DNA from: Pseudomonas laurylsulfatiphila
Lineage (GTDB): Bacteria > Pseudomonadota > Gammaproteobacteria > Pseudomonadales > Pseudomonadaceae
DNA length: 64,000 nt
Assembly: GCF_002934665.1 (NCBI RefSeq)
Contig: NZ_NIRS01000002.1
Location: 558,001 to 622,000 of the forward strand
Direction: 5' to 3'
Position numbers and translations under genes: made by a program. Under the pieces are notes generated by a model. That model worked only from the letters and a program-made list of their open reading frames with translations. It had not been told where the DNA came from and made no database searches. This document shows, in pieces, positions 8,579 through 18,495 of the stretch (positions are counted from its first letter, which is position 1; the number at the start of each line of letters is the position of its first letter).

Positions 8579-8878
8579 CTATCGCTTCCCCTTCATGCAG
8601 ACTACGGAAAGATAGGCCCCCCAAAGAACACCACATACGGCAAGTATCAGCTCCGGATTGAAAATACTCTGATCGACCGGTGCCACCAGGATTTCGCTGT
8701 AAAGGCACAGGGCGCCTGCGATCAACGCAATAAAGTAGCCAGTCCGTGTTCTGGTCCGGCGCAGCAACAGAACCTTTTTCAGACCCTCTTCTTTCCATTC
8801 CTGACGGGGCATGAGTTGGATTTCCTCCAGCAGCACCACACCCCACAGTAATGCGCATAACCCATAACCTATCATCAT
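8579..8878 (-). CDS. Small membrane protein of unknown function
   Basis: 99 residues with three hydrophobic segments: IGYGLCALLWGVVLLEEI, TGYFIALIAGALCLYSEILV and LILAVCGVLWGAYLSVVCM. A positively charged loop (KKVLLLRRTRTRT) lies between the first two, so this loop is probably cytoplasmic. GGAGG ends five bases before the ATG at 8878, a good ribosome site, which supports this frame over the overlapping 103-codon frame. It is convergent with the duplicated membrane gene. No family is recognised. Confidence 0.65.
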   Translation of the reverse strand: MMIGYGLCALLWGVVLLEEIQLMPRQEWKEEGLKKVLLLRRTRTRTGYFIALIAGALCLYSEILVAPVDQSIFNPELILAVCGVLWGAYLSVVCMKGKR

Positions 8879-9089
8879 GACTCCCTCCAGTTTGAACGTT
8901 GATTCAACATGAATGCAGCGTGCACTCAGTGCTCAACTTGTGAATATCCATTCCGGAGTCTTTTCTGACTCGTTGACGTAGACAACTCCATAGAGCGGAC
9001 CAAAATTCTCCGAGGGGTAAATATGCTTGATTGGGACGGCCCCCGCTATCGACGTTAGCAGGAGTTCTTTGTGGAGATATCGACCGAAA

Positions 9090-9113
9090 GCTTGTAGTGG
9101 TTCCACTACAAGC
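9090..9113 (-). terminator. Palindromic hairpin after response regulator gene
   Basis: A perfect inverted repeat, GCTTGTAGTGG (9090-9100) and CCACTACAAGC (9103-9113), with a 2-base centre lies just past the stop codon of the leftward NarL-type gene. On the minus strand it is followed by TTTCGG, a weak T tract, so it probably ends that transcript. Confidence 0.55.
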
Positions 9114-9120
9114 AGTCCCC

Positions 9121-9762
9121 CTAGGTTAACAAGCCGTTTTCAAGTGCATAGCGGGCCAGTTTCGCGTTGCTGTCCATCCCGGTTTTTTCCAGGATGCGTG
9201 CCCGGTACGTTGTGACGGTACTCGGACTCAAATGCAGTATCTGAGCGATGCGCACAATTCTTTCGCCTGCAGCGAGGAGCTTCAGTACTTCAAGCTCCCG
9301 GTCGGATAGCGCTTCGTGGGGTGCCTCGTCGCCTCTGCCGATCGCGTTGACCAGTTTTTCTGCCAGCTCGGGACTGACGTGCTTGCCGCCTGAGGCCACC
9401 TTGCGAACGGCCGCCACCAGGGTGGCGGCGGAAATATCCTTGGTGAGGTATCCCGCTGCGCCGTGCTTGATTGCGCGTAACGCATAGGCCTCGACCGAAT
9501 GCATGCTCAACATCAGAACGGCGAGCTTGGGCTTGTGCGCACGCATGAGTTTGAGGAGTTCGAGGCCGTTCTTGTCGGGAAGCTGAATATCGACCAGCGC
9601 CACATCGAAATCCTGCTCGCGGACCAGGAGCATGGCGTCTTGTGCCGTCTCGGCTTCACCCGTTACGTCGATCTCGCCGGCCGTCTCCAGCATGCGTCGC
9701 ACGCCGCTACGCACGATGCTGTGATCATCCACCAGCAAGACTCTGATTTTGTGGTCAGTCAT
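9121..9762 (-). CDS. NarL/FixJ-type response regulator
   Basis: 213 residues: a receiver domain at about 5-120 with acidic pocket Asp12/Asp13, phospho-acceptor Asp58 (VALVDIQLPDKNG) and the conserved Lys in YLTKD; then a LuxR-type helix-turn-helix at about 145-210 (LSDRELEVLKLLAAGE, then IAQILHLSPSTVTTYRARILEK). The ATG at 9762 starts the receiver directly; a longer frame to 9849 would add unrelated residues. The gene is divergent from the hybrid kinase/REC-kinase operon at 10112 and is the natural DNA-binding output of that locus, since neither kinase has a DNA-binding domain. Confidence 0.93.
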   Translation of the reverse strand: MTDHKIRVLLVDDHSIVRSGVRRMLETAGEIDVTGEAETAQDAMLLVREQDFDVALVDIQLPDKNGLELLKLMRAHKPKLAVLMLSMHSVEAYALRAIKHGAAGYLTKDISAATLVAAVRKVASGGKHVSPELAEKLVNAIGRGDEAPHEALSDRELEVLKLLAAGERIVRIAQILHLSPSTVTTYRARILEKTGMDSNAKLARYALENGLLT

Positions 9763-10111
9763 CTGTCTTTTCCATTCGCACCCGCAAGGCCCTGGCCATA
9801 TCGTGTCTCGATGCACAGATGATGTTGAACCCACAGGCCCCGCCGACACAGAGGCGCGCGCTCATGCATTCCCACACTAACCCTGCGGCCAGTGGCCAGC
9901 AAGCCATTGAATCTGCTGCCGGGTTCTACGTTAGCAGGTCGGGATTGCACTGCAATATGACAATTTCCCCCGGGATCCGGGGCATTGCGCCAACCTTGCT
10001 AGTATTTCGTAAGCCAGCGCTCAGTTTTCGACAGGGTAAATACTGCAATGCCGGCTCCTGCGGCAAAGGTTGATGCCTTGCCCGCGGCATCCATTTTGAC
10101 TGGACACAGAC
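9763..10111. promoter_or_regulatory. Divergent control region of the hybrid-kinase locus
   Basis: 349 bp between the response regulator and the hybrid kinase. It contains a palindrome, ATTGCACTGCAAT (9944-9956), and the 11-mer ACGTTAGCAGG (9928-9938), which recurs at 9052-9062 beyond the other end of the response regulator gene. Either could be a regulator site. I could not define -35/-10 boxes. No gene is supported here. Confidence 0.4.
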
Positions 10112-13100
10112 ATGGCCACAGTGACGACACCGATCGAAGTATTGGACATGAAGACATTGCTGGCAGCGCTGAAGTCGTTGCGCAAAGGTGACTTCACCAC
10201 GCGTATGCCGGAAGACTGGACCGGCATGCCGGGCAAGATCGCCGACACGCTCAACGAGATCATCGACATGGCGGCCGAGACCACCACCGAATTCGAGCGC
10301 GTGGCGCAACTGATCGGCAAGCAGGGCAAGGTCGATGAGCGTATCGAATTGCCGATGATGAAAGGCTCGTGGCAAAAGATCGTCAACTCCAGCAATGCGC
10401 TCACCAGCGACCTCATCAGCCCGATGAACGAGATCATTCGCGTGGTAGGTTCGGTGGCCGAGGGTAATCTGAGCCAGCAGGTACCGCCGGTACTCGAAGG
10501 TCTGAAACTGCGGGGCCAGTTCCTCAAATCCGCCGAGATCGTGAACACCATGGTGACGCGCCTGGGTTCCTTCGCTTCCGAGGTCACCCGCGTGGCGCGG
10601 GAAGTCGGTACTGAGGGGATTCTCGGTGGGCAGGCCAATGTCAAAGGGGTGTCCGGCACCTGGAAAGACCTGACCGACTCCGTCAACGACATGGCCGCCA
10701 ACCTGACCACCCAGATGCGCAACATCGCTTACGTGACGACGGCAGTGGCCAAAGGCGATCTGGGCAAGACGATTACCGTCGAGGCCAGGGGTGAGATTCT
10801 CGAGCTGAAAAACACCATCAACACCATGGTCGGCCAGCTCTCGAGTTTCGCTGCGGAGGTGACCCGCGTGGCGCTGGAAGTCGGTACCGAAGGCAAGTTG
10901 GGCGGCCAGGCGGAAGTGCGCGGCGTGTCAGGCACCTGGCGCGACCTGACCGAATCGGTCAACGGCATGGCGGCCAACCTGACCACCCAGGTGCGCAACC
11001 TCGCACAGGTGACGACGGCGGTGGCGCGCGGCGACCTCGGCAAGAAAATTACCGTTGAAGCCAAGGGCGAAATTCTCGAACTGAAAAACACCATCAACAC
11101 GATGGTCGACCAGCTCTCCAGCTTCGCCTCGGAGGTGACACGGGTCGCGCTGGAAGTCGGCACCGAAGGCAAACTGGGCGGACAGGCCGAAGTCACCGGC
11201 GTGTCCGGTACCTGGAAGGACTTGACCAATTCGGTCAACGGCATGGCGGCAAACCTGACCACCCAGGTGCGCAACATTGCCGACGTGACGACGGCGGTGG
11301 CCAACGGCGACCTGTCGCGCAAGATCACAGCCGAAGCGAAAGGTGAAATTCTCCAGCTCAAGGAAACCATCAACACCATGGTGGACCAGCTCTCGACCTT
11401 TGCCGACGAAGTGACGCGCATGGCTCGCGAGGTGGGCACTGACGGCAAACTCGGCGGCCAGGCCAAGGTGACGGGCGTCGGTGGGACCTGGAAAGACTTG
11501 ACCGACTCGGTCAACAGCATGGCGGCCAACCTGACCAATCAGGTGCGCAACATCGCCGACGTGACGACGGCGGTGGCCAAAGGCAACCTGGGACGCAAGA
11601 TCACCGTGGAAGCCAAGGGCGAAATCATGGAGCTGAAGAACACCATCAACACCATGGTGGACCAGCTCAATAGCTTCGCCGCTGAAGTGACACGGGTGGC
11701 GCGCGAAGTCGGCACCGAAGGCAAGCTCGGGGGGCAGGCACAGGTGCAAGGCGTGTCCGGCACCTGGAGGGATCTGACCGAGAACGTGAACTTCATGGCG
11801 GCCAACCTGACCAGCCAGGTGCGAGGCATCGCGAAGGTGGTGACCGCCGTCGCCAACGGCGACATGAAGAAGAAGCTGACACTGGAAGCCAAGGGTGAGA
11901 TCGCCGAACTGGCCGACACCATCAACGGTATGACCGATACGCTGGCGCTGTTCTCCGACCAGGTGACCTCGGTGGCGCGTGAAGTGGGCGTCGAGGGCAA
12001 GCTGGGGGGCCAGGCCAACGTGCCGGGTGCTGCCGGCACCTGGCGCGACCTGACTGACAACGTGAACGGTCTGGCGGCCAACCTGACCAACCAGGTACGT
12101 GCAATTGCCGATGTGGCGACGGCCGTGACCAAGGGTGATCTGACCCGTTACGTGGAGGTGGAAGCAAAGGGTGAAGTGGCGGAACTGAAGGACAACGTCA
12201 ACGAGATGATCCGCAACCTGCGGGAAACCACGCGGCAAAACGCGGAGCAGGACTGGCTCAAGAGCAATCTGGCGAAATTCAACCGCCTGCTGCAGGGCCA
12301 GCGCGATCTGGCGGCAGTCTCCAAGATGGTGCTGTCTGAACTGGCTCCGCTGATCAACGCCCAGCACGGTGTGTTCTACATGATGGACGAGAACCCGCCG
12401 GATCCGGCGAAACTCAAGCTGCTGTCCGCTTATGCGTACAAGGGCAACATCAATGTCAACGATGAGTGGCGGCTCGGCGAGGGCCTGGTCGGGCAATGCG
12501 CCTACGAGAAGCGGCGCATCCTGTTGACCGATGTACCGGCCAATTACGTCGCGATTTCATCGGGACTGGGTGCTGCCGCCCCGCTGAATATCATCGTGTT
12601 GCCGATCCTGTTCGAGAACAAGGTCAAGGCCGTCGTCGAAATGGCTTCGTTCACGCGCTACAGCATCATTCATCAAACCTTCCTTGATCAGTTGGCCGAA
12701 TCGATCGGTATCGTGCTCAACACGATCGAAGCGAATATGCGCACCGAAGAACTGCTCAAGCAGTCGCAATCGCTGGCGCACGAGCTGCAAAGGCAACAGG
12801 AGGAATTGAGACAGACCAACGAGGAACTGGAGGACAAGGCCGGACTGCTGGCGGAGCAGAAAGCCGAAGTCGAGCGCAAGAACCGCGAAGTCGAGATCAC
12901 CAAGCTGTCGCTGGAGGAGAAGGCGGAGCAGCTGACACTGACCTCGAAGTACAAGTCCGAATTCCTCTCCAGCATGTCCCATGAGCTCAGAACGCCATTG
13001 AACAGCTTGCTGATCCTGGCCCGACAGCTCAGCGACAACGCGGAACACAATCTCACCCCCAGGCAGGTCGAATATGCCAAGACCATCCGCAGCGCGGGCA

Positions 13101-14974
13101 AAGACCTGCTGGAGCTGATCGACGAGATTCTCTACCTGTCCAAGATCGAGTCGGGTACGGTCACGCTGGATCTGAATGAAGCGCGGTTCGCCGATCTGCA
13201 CGACCAGATCGAACGCACCTTCCGGCCGGTCGCCGAAAGCCGCGGCCTGACCTTCACGATTGAACTGGCGCCTACCCTGCCCCCCGTCTTGTGGACCGAC
13301 GAAAAGCGCCTGCTGCAGGTGGTCAAGAACCTGCTGTCCAACGCCTTCAAGTTCACGGAACAAGGCAGCGTCAAGATCAGCATCGCGCCCGTTGCGTCCG
13401 GGTGGAGTGTGGATCACAGCGAACTGAATCGCGCCGATGCGGTGGTCGCCTTCGTGGTCACCGACACCGGCATTGGCGTATCGGCCGGCAAGCAGAAGCT
13501 GATCTTCGAGGCGTTCCAGCAAGCCGATACCGGAACCTCACGAAAATACGGTGGCACCGGCCTCGGCCTGTCGATCAGCCGCGAGCTCGCACACCGGCTG
13601 GGCGGTGAGCTGCGGCTGATCCCCGGTGAGATCGGCAAGGGCAGTACGTTCGCGCTGTACGTGCCCTTGCGTACGCAGGATGCCCAGCGTCAGACGCTGG
13701 ACGAATCAGTGACAGAGGCAATGCCAGGCCAGGTCAGGCGCGACCTCCTGTCAGGCCCGACTGCACAGATACTCGACGACCGCGAGTCGGTCCAACCCGG
13801 CGACCAGGTGCTGCTGATGCTCGAGGGCGACGCCCGATTCGCCGGCATTCTGCTCGAGGCCGCGCACCAGAAGGGGTTCAGGGCAATCGTCACGACCCGT
13901 GGCGCGGATGCACTGGAGCTGGTCGAACGTTTCAAACCCGCCGCGATCACGCTGGACCCGGGCCTGACGGACATCGATGGCTGGTTGCTGCTCGAGCAGT
14001 TGAAGGGAAATTTCGCCACACGTCATATCCCGGTCCAGATCATCTCGAACACTGACGACCGCACACGCGGGCTGCGCTATGGCGCTTTCGACTATCTGCT
14101 CAAGCCGGTCACAGCCGACGAGATTCAACAGGCGCTGGTCGGCATCGTCGCATTCGCAGGGCGCAAGACCAGGAACCTGCTGCTGGTCGACGGCGACGAA
14201 GCGAACCGCGCCCGCATCCTCGATCTACTCGGTAACACCGACGTGAAGATCGAAACGACCGCCAGCGGCGCTGAAGCCTTGAAGAAACTGGCAAAGAAAC
14301 GCTATGACTGCATGGCAATCCATCTCGAACTGCCCGACGCATCCGGCATCAAGCTCCTCGAGGCGTTGCAGGAAGACCAGGCCAGGCGTGAATTGCCGAT
14401 CGTCGTCTACGGTGCAGAGACACTGACCAAGCCGCAACACGAGCGTTTCCGGACACTGCTGGGCACGGGCGTGATCAAGGCCGTTCAGTCTCCCGAACGC
14501 ATCCTCGACGAAACCGCACTGTTTCTACACCGTGTCGTCGATAGGCTGTCGCAGACCCAGCGCAGGATGCTGGAAAAACTCTATGAGGGCTCGGACAGCC
14601 TCGAGGGTAAAAAGGCCCTGGTGGTCGACGACGACGTGCGCAATATCTTTGCCCTGACCAGCGTGCTCGAGAGCAACAACATGCGGGTGGCCACGGCCGA
14701 AAACGGCCGGACCGCCATAGAACTGCTGCAGCAGCAGCCCGATACCGACATCGTGCTGATGGACATCATGATGCCCGAGATGGATGGCTTTGAAACCATG
14801 CGCCAGATCCGTACCTTCAAACGATTTGAAGCCCTGCCCATGATTGCGCTGACGGCCAAGGCGATGATGGGTGACCGTGAAAAGTGCATCGAGGCAGGCG
14901 CCTCGGATTATGTCAGCAAGCCGGTGGATACCGACCAGCTGCTGTCGCTGATGCGCAAATGGCTCTATCGATGA
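10112..14974 (+). CDS. Soluble hybrid histidine kinase with tandem HAMP array and three receiver domains
   Basis: 1620 residues with no membrane segment. Roughly residues 10-705 are a HAMP array: a divergent first unit, then six ~92-residue repeats each marked by LGGQA and a GTW(K/R)DLT motif. This resembles fungal group III (Nik1-type) kinases. A GAF-like domain (~715-870) and coiled coil ([18 protein letters not shown]) follow. HisKA has its phospho-His at 957 ([10 protein letters not shown]), then an HATPase domain. Three receivers close the protein: the first with Asp1282, the second with His1404 where the acceptor Asp is expected ([12 protein letters not shown]), the third canonical with Asp1551 ([12 protein letters not shown]). 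The stop overlaps the next gene as ATGA. Confidence 0.93.
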   Translation: MATVTTPIEVLDMKTLLAALKSLRKGDFTTRMPEDWTGMPGKIADTLNEIIDMAAETTTEFERVAQLIGKQGKVDERIELPMMKGSWQKIVNSSNALTSDLISPMNEIIRVVGSVAEGNLSQQVPPVLEGLKLRGQFLKSAEIVNTMVTRLGSFASEVTRVAREVGTEGILGGQANVKGVSGTWKDLTDSVNDMAANLTTQMRNIAYVTTAVAKGDLGKTITVEARGEILELKNTINTMVGQLSSFAAEVTRVALEVGTEGKLGGQAEVRGVSGTWRDLTESVNGMAANLTTQVRNLAQVTTAVARGDLGKKITVEAKGEILELKNTINTMVDQLSSFASEVTRVALEVGTEGKLGGQAEVTGVSGTWKDLTNSVNGMAANLTTQVRNIADVTTAVANGDLSRKITAEAKGEILQLKETINTMVDQLSTFADEVTRMAREVGTDGKLGGQAKVTGVGGTWKDLTDSVNSMAANLTNQVRNIADVTTAVAKGNLGRKITVEAKGEIMELKNTINTMVDQLNSFAAEVTRVAREVGTEGKLGGQAQVQGVSGTWRDLTENVNFMAANLTSQVRGIAKVVTAVANGDMKKKLTLEAKGEIAELADTINGMTDTLALFSDQVTSVAREVGVEGKLGGQANVPGAAGTWRDLTDNVNGLAANLTNQVRAIADVATAVTKGDLTRYVEVEAKGEVAELKDNVNEMIRNLRETTRQNAEQDWLKSNLAKFNRLLQGQRDLAAVSKMVLSELAPLINAQHGVFYMMDENPPDPAKLKLLSAYAYKGNINVNDEWRLGEGLVGQCAYEKRRILLTDVPANYVAISSGLGAAAPLNIIVLPILFENKVKAVVEMASFTRYSIIHQTFLDQLAESIGIVLNTIEANMRTEELLKQSQSLAHELQRQQEELRQTNEELEDKAGLLAEQKAEVERKNREVEITKLSLEEKAEQLTLTSKYKSEFLSSMSHELRTPLNSLLILARQLSDNAEHNLTPRQVEYAKTIRSAGKDLLELIDEILYLSKIESGTVTLDLNEARFADLHDQIERTFRPVAESRGLTFTIELAPTLPPVLWTDEKRLLQVVKNLLSNAFKFTEQGSVKISIAPVASGWSVDHSELNRADAVVAFVVTDTGIGVSAGKQKLIFEAFQQADTGTSRKYGGTGLGLSISRELAHRLGGELRLIPGEIGKGSTFALYVPLRTQDAQRQTLDESVTEAMPGQVRRDLLSGPTAQILDDRESVQPGDQVLLMLEGDARFAGILLEAAHQKGFRAIVTTRGADALELVERFKPAAITLDPGLTDIDGWLLLEQLKGNFATRHIPVQIISNTDDRTRGLRYGAFDYLLKPVTADEIQQALVGIVAFAGRKTRNLLLVDGDEANRARILDLLGNTDVKIETTASGAEALKKLAKKRYDCMAIHLELPDASGIKLLEALQEDQARRELPIVVYGAETLTKPQHERFRTLLGTGVIKAVQSPERILDETALFLHRVVDRLSQTQRRMLEKLYEGSDSLEGKKALVVDDDVRNIFALTSVLESNNMRVATAENGRTAIELLQQQPDTDIVLMDIMMPEMDGFETMRQIRTFKRFEALPMIALTAKAMMGDREKCIEAGASDYVSKPVDTDQLLSLMRKWLYR

Positions 14975-16101
14975 AGCAACCTCCGGTATTCAAAGAGAGC
15001 GCCCAGGTGCGGCACCCTGCCCCGCCTGATGGCGTGCCAGCCTCCGTATTGCTGGTGGATGACAATCCCGCCAAGCTCACGGCGCTCGCCGCGGTGATTA
15101 CCGACATGGGCCTCGATGTCGCCACGGCGAATTCCGGACGCGAGGCGCTGCGCCTGCTATTGCAGCGCGACTTCGCCGTCATTCTGCTCGACGTGAAAAT
15201 GCCGGCGATGGACGGTTTTGAAACCGCTGCACTCATTCACGGCCGCCCGAAGTCGGCCCATACCCCCATTATCTTCGTCACCGCAGAGGCCGACACGGAT
15301 TCCGAGCGTTTCCGCGGTTACACGTCCGGCGCCGTGGATTACATCTTCTCGCCGATTGTGGCCGAGGTGCTTCGCGCCAAGATCCAGGTGTTTGTCGACC
15401 TGTTCTACTTGCAGCGCAAACTGACGATACAGGCCGAAGAATTGCTGCAATCGAAACGGCAGCTGCGTGAACTGGCCTCCTATCAAGAGCACATCAAGGA
15501 AGAAGAGCGAAAGCGCATCGCACGCGACATCCACGACGAGCTTGGACAGAGTCTGCTGGCGTTGCGCATCGATGTCTCCATGCTGCAGGCGCGCACCGGC
15601 ACCCTGCACCCCAGGCTCAACGAAAAGGCCAGCGATGCGCTGAATCACCTCGATACCGCCATCCGCAGTGTGCGCAGTATCATCAATGATCTTCGGCCAC
15701 CCGTACTCGACCTGGGATTGCAGGCCGCGATCGAGTGGCAACTTGAAGAGTTCCGCCAGCGCAGCGCGATCGATTGCACGATGTCGGCGAAAGACGAAAA
15801 TTTCCGCTGCGACCTGAATGAAAAATCCGCCACGACGCTGTTCCGCATCGTGCAGGAATCACTGTCGAATATTGCCCGGCACGCGCAAGCGACACAGGTG
15901 CATATCGAACTCTACAGGGAGGGTCGCCAGCTTTACCTGCAGATCAAGGACAACGGCGTCGGCATGACGGATCGCAAAAAACTCAACTCGTTCGGGTTGG
16001 TCGGCATGAAGGAACGCATCAGCATGCTGGGTGGGGAGTTCTCGATCGACAGCGCACCGGACAAAGGAACGAGATTGACGATATCGCTGCCACTGGACTG
16101 A
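14971..16101 (+). CDS. Receiver-HisKA_3 sensor kinase
   Basis: 376 residues. An N-terminal receiver domain (about 25-140; VLLVDDN, phospho-Asp74 in ILLDVKMPAMDG) is fused to a NarX-type kinase: HisKA_3 with phospho-His188 (RIARDIHDELGQS) and an HATPase domain near 290-376 (DNGVG, GLVGMKERI). Kinases with HisKA_3 normally phosphorylate NarL-type regulators, and one lies divergently at 9121. Its own receiver could take phosphate from the upstream hybrid kinase, making a relay. The ATG at 14971 overlaps the hybrid kinase stop (ATGA), so the two are translationally coupled. Beyond it, 16102-16358 holds no supported gene. Confidence 0.93.
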   Translation: MKQPPVFKESAQVRHPAPPDGVPASVLLVDDNPAKLTALAAVITDMGLDVATANSGREALRLLLQRDFAVILLDVKMPAMDGFETAALIHGRPKSAHTPIIFVTAEADTDSERFRGYTSGAVDYIFSPIVAEVLRAKIQVFVDLFYLQRKLTIQAEELLQSKRQLRELASYQEHIKEEERKRIARDIHDELGQSLLALRIDVSMLQARTGTLHPRLNEKASDALNHLDTAIRSVRSIINDLRPPVLDLGLQAAIEWQLEEFRQRSAIDCTMSAKDENFRCDLNEKSATTLFRIVQESLSNIARHAQATQVHIELYREGRQLYLQIKDNGVGMTDRKKLNSFGLVGMKERISMLGGEFSIDSAPDKGTRLTISLPLD

Positions 16102-16358
16102 CGCGGATGGCACTTATGCCAACAGCGCCTTCATCACTCTGGGCCAATAGCGGCCCTTCGGACTTGCCCCGCAAGCCCGGCTGCTGACCGGTCAATGCAG
16201 ATAACGAAAACTATACATGTCAGTCGGAGTATCGGCTTTAATGTCGGTGCAGATTCACCTGCTCACGGCGCATCATTTCTATAATTTGCGAGATGTGATG
16301 CACGCTATCGGTGGGTTCCAGGTTCGGAACCCCTATCTAAATCAAGGAAGACAACCCA

Positions 16359-17411
16359 TTGAAAACAGCTCACGGCGCCCTGCTTTTAACCTGTCTGACG
16401 ACCAGCGCTCTCGCTGACGTCAACTCTGTCGGCTTCCAATCCTACACCCTGGCGGACCCACACAATGAGCGTCCGCTGGAGATGGTCGTCTGGTATCCCA
16501 GTACAACGACCGTCACCCCACAGTTGATAGGCGACGATGTGGTGTTTGTCGGTGCTTCTGCGGTTCGCAACGCGCCACCCTCTGCTGGCGAGCACCCATT
16601 GGTGGTGCTCTCCCATGGATTCAGAGGCAATTGGAACAATCAGATCTGGTTGGCGAGTGCATTGGCCCATAAGGGTTACATTGTCGCAGCGGTCAACCAC
16701 CCCGGCACCACGACCCATGATCGAAGCCCGCAAGCGGCGGCGCAGTTATGGCAGCGGCCCATTGACCTGCATCGGGCCATTGAGGCGGTCACCACTCAAC
16801 CTGAAAAGTTTGGCGTGGTCACAAAGCGTCAAATTGCTGTAGTGGGCCATTCACTCGGCGGCTGGACTGCAATGGAGATCGCCGGCGCTCGTTTCGACCC
16901 CGACCTGTTTGCCCGTGACTGCAAACTCCATCCGCAGTTATCCAGTTGCACCAATTATCAAAAGATCAACCCTGAGAGTACTCCGGCATTAAAGGCTGGT
17001 CTGGCCGGCGATTTGCGCGATCAACGCGTCACCGCTGTGGTTTCTCTGGACCTGGGACTCTCGCGCGGGATGACAGATGAGAGCCTTGCGGCACTGCCGG
17101 TGCCGGTGCTGGTTATCGCTGCCGGCGCACCATCGGTGGAACTGCCTGCTCAGTTGGAGTCCGCCAACCTGGCCACACGCCTGCCCCAAGCGTCCAGCCG
17201 CTATGTCGAGATCAGTGACGCCAGCCATTTCAGCTTCTTGCCGATTTGCAAACCAGGTGCAGTGGCATTGCTCGAAGAGGACATTCCTGGCGATGGCATC
17301 ATTTGCGGGGATGGCGACAATGCTCGCCCGCGCGAAGTAATCCAACAGCAGGTTACGTCACTGATCACCGAGTTTTTGACGCAGTCCGCGAACAACAAAG
17401 TGGAGCTCTAG
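16359..17411 (+). CDS. Exported alpha/beta hydrolase (dienelactone/PAF-acetylhydrolase-like)
   Basis: 350 residues starting from a TTG codon at 16359 with AAGGAAG eight bases upstream. The first ~19 residues form a signal peptide (MKTAHGALLLTCLTTSALA). The mature part has the alpha/beta hydrolase fold: PLVVLSHGFRGNW, then GHSLGGW with the nucleophile Ser, and a late DASHFSF that can supply the catalytic His. Family members of this type hydrolyse esters in the periplasm; the substrate is unknown. Four cysteines in the C-terminal half suggest disulfides. No obvious operon partner; the next gene runs the other way. Confidence 0.82.
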   Translation: MKTAHGALLLTCLTTSALADVNSVGFQSYTLADPHNERPLEMVVWYPSTTTVTPQLIGDDVVFVGASAVRNAPPSAGEHPLVVLSHGFRGNWNNQIWLASALAHKGYIVAAVNHPGTTTHDRSPQAAAQLWQRPIDLHRAIEAVTTQPEKFGVVTKRQIAVVGHSLGGWTAMEIAGARFDPDLFARDCKLHPQLSSCTNYQKINPESTPALKAGLAGDLRDQRVTAVVSLDLGLSRGMTDESLAALPVPVLVIAAGAPSVELPAQLESANLATRLPQASSRYVEISDASHFSFLPICKPGAVALLEEDIPGDGIICGDGDNARPREVIQQQVTSLITEFLTQSANNKVEL

Positions 17412-17553
17412 GATGGCTGGCACTCGGCAACTCAGCAGACCTGAAATTTGCGTAGGAACGCAATTTTTGTGTCGAATCCAGCCACCTATTACGATCAAAA
17501 ACGTTTTTACACAGCCTCGGCCAGAATCGGACGGTCATACTCAGCCGTTTATC

Positions 17554-18354
17554 TCAGCTATCGGTCAGGCGGTATAGTGCTTGGGCATGGGATGCCGTTA
17601 ACCCGGCACGTTCCAGATTTCGGCGGCTTTGGGAGTTGGCCAGCGCGGTCGAAGCGACCCAGTGGCAGCCATGCTTCTTAGCTTGCTCTACTCGGTGAGA
17701 AATCAGTCCTCCGTGGTAGCCATAGCCCCGGGCATCCTTTCGGGTTGCAGCCGTTCCAAGGTAGGCAATGCCATTGCTGGCCAAGTACATCGAAGCCCCT
17801 GCTACCACTGTCCCTTCCGCTTTCAAGACGTAGATTTTCAGACGTCCGTTAGGCGTCTGCCCTGCAAAGGAAGCCTGATTCAGCAGCCGATGTTCCGGCT
17901 TGGTATGAAAGCCGCCCGCGTGCACATCTGCGAATAAAGCCAGAGTTTTCGACGTGACCTCTTCAATTTCGAATGAGTGACGACTCAAAACCACCTTTTC
18001 AATGGCACAAGCGAATTGCAAGTGAGTCCACCCCCTCAAACGCTCAAGCCGTGCTTCGCCCACAAAAGCGTATTGCTCCAGCGCCGAAGGTTTTCCGATA
18101 AGAGGGGTTACGGTCGAATGCTCCGCTGACTCAGTCAGCAATTTCAACACTGCTAGCGGATCGCCGACGATGTCACCGTAGATGCGGTTGAACATTGGAC
18201 TTGGCGATGCGTTAACTTGAAAGCATGGAAAGTCTGCGTTGAAAAAAACACGTGCGCCATAAGGATTTCCGCTTACCCCTGCCAGGTTCTCAACACGCGA
18301 ACGTAAATACTCGCTTTCTGCGGCTTCAATCTCATGAGCCAGTTCAACATCCAT
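17554..18354 (-). CDS. GNAT-family N-acetyltransferase
   Basis: 266 residues. The C-terminal half has GNAT strands: GRLKIYVLKAEGTVVAGASM, then the acetyl-CoA loop region ATRKDARGYGYHGGLISHRV, and a final ANSQSRRNLERAGLTASHAQ typical of the last helix and strand. The N-terminal half (residues 1-140) may be a second, degenerate GNAT-like domain. The ATG at 18354 is preferred over the open-frame start at 18459 because AAGGA lies eight bases ahead of it. The acceptor substrate is unknown. Confidence 0.78.
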   Translation of the reverse strand: MDVELAHEIEAAESEYLRSRVENLAGVSGNPYGARVFFNADFPCFQVNASPSPMFNRIYGDIVGDPLAVLKLLTESAEHSTVTPLIGKPSALEQYAFVGEARLERLRGWTHLQFACAIEKVVLSRHSFEIEEVTSKTLALFADVHAGGFHTKPEHRLLNQASFAGQTPNGRLKIYVLKAEGTVVAGASMYLASNGIAYLGTAATRKDARGYGYHGGLISHRVEQAKKHGCHWVASTALANSQSRRNLERAGLTASHAQALYRLTDS

Positions 18355-18495
18355 GTTCGTCGTCCTTTTTGAAGATTTCCGAGAGAGGTGAAGCGCATCG
18401 AACAATACGCTTGCGTCCAAGTACGCACCAGTGACTGGCTCAGCTTCACTGTCTGCCATTCCCGCCCAGTGCTCCCAGACAGGAACCCGACCCGG

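Noticed and set aside
10928..12496. A 522-codon minus-strand frame with internal repeats
   Set aside because: It is the reverse complement of the HAMP array in the hybrid kinase; the repeats are inherited from that gene.
12557..13522. Minus-strand 321-codon frame inside the hybrid kinase
   Set aside because: Opposite the GAF/HisKA/HATPase region, which is clearly coding on the plus strand.
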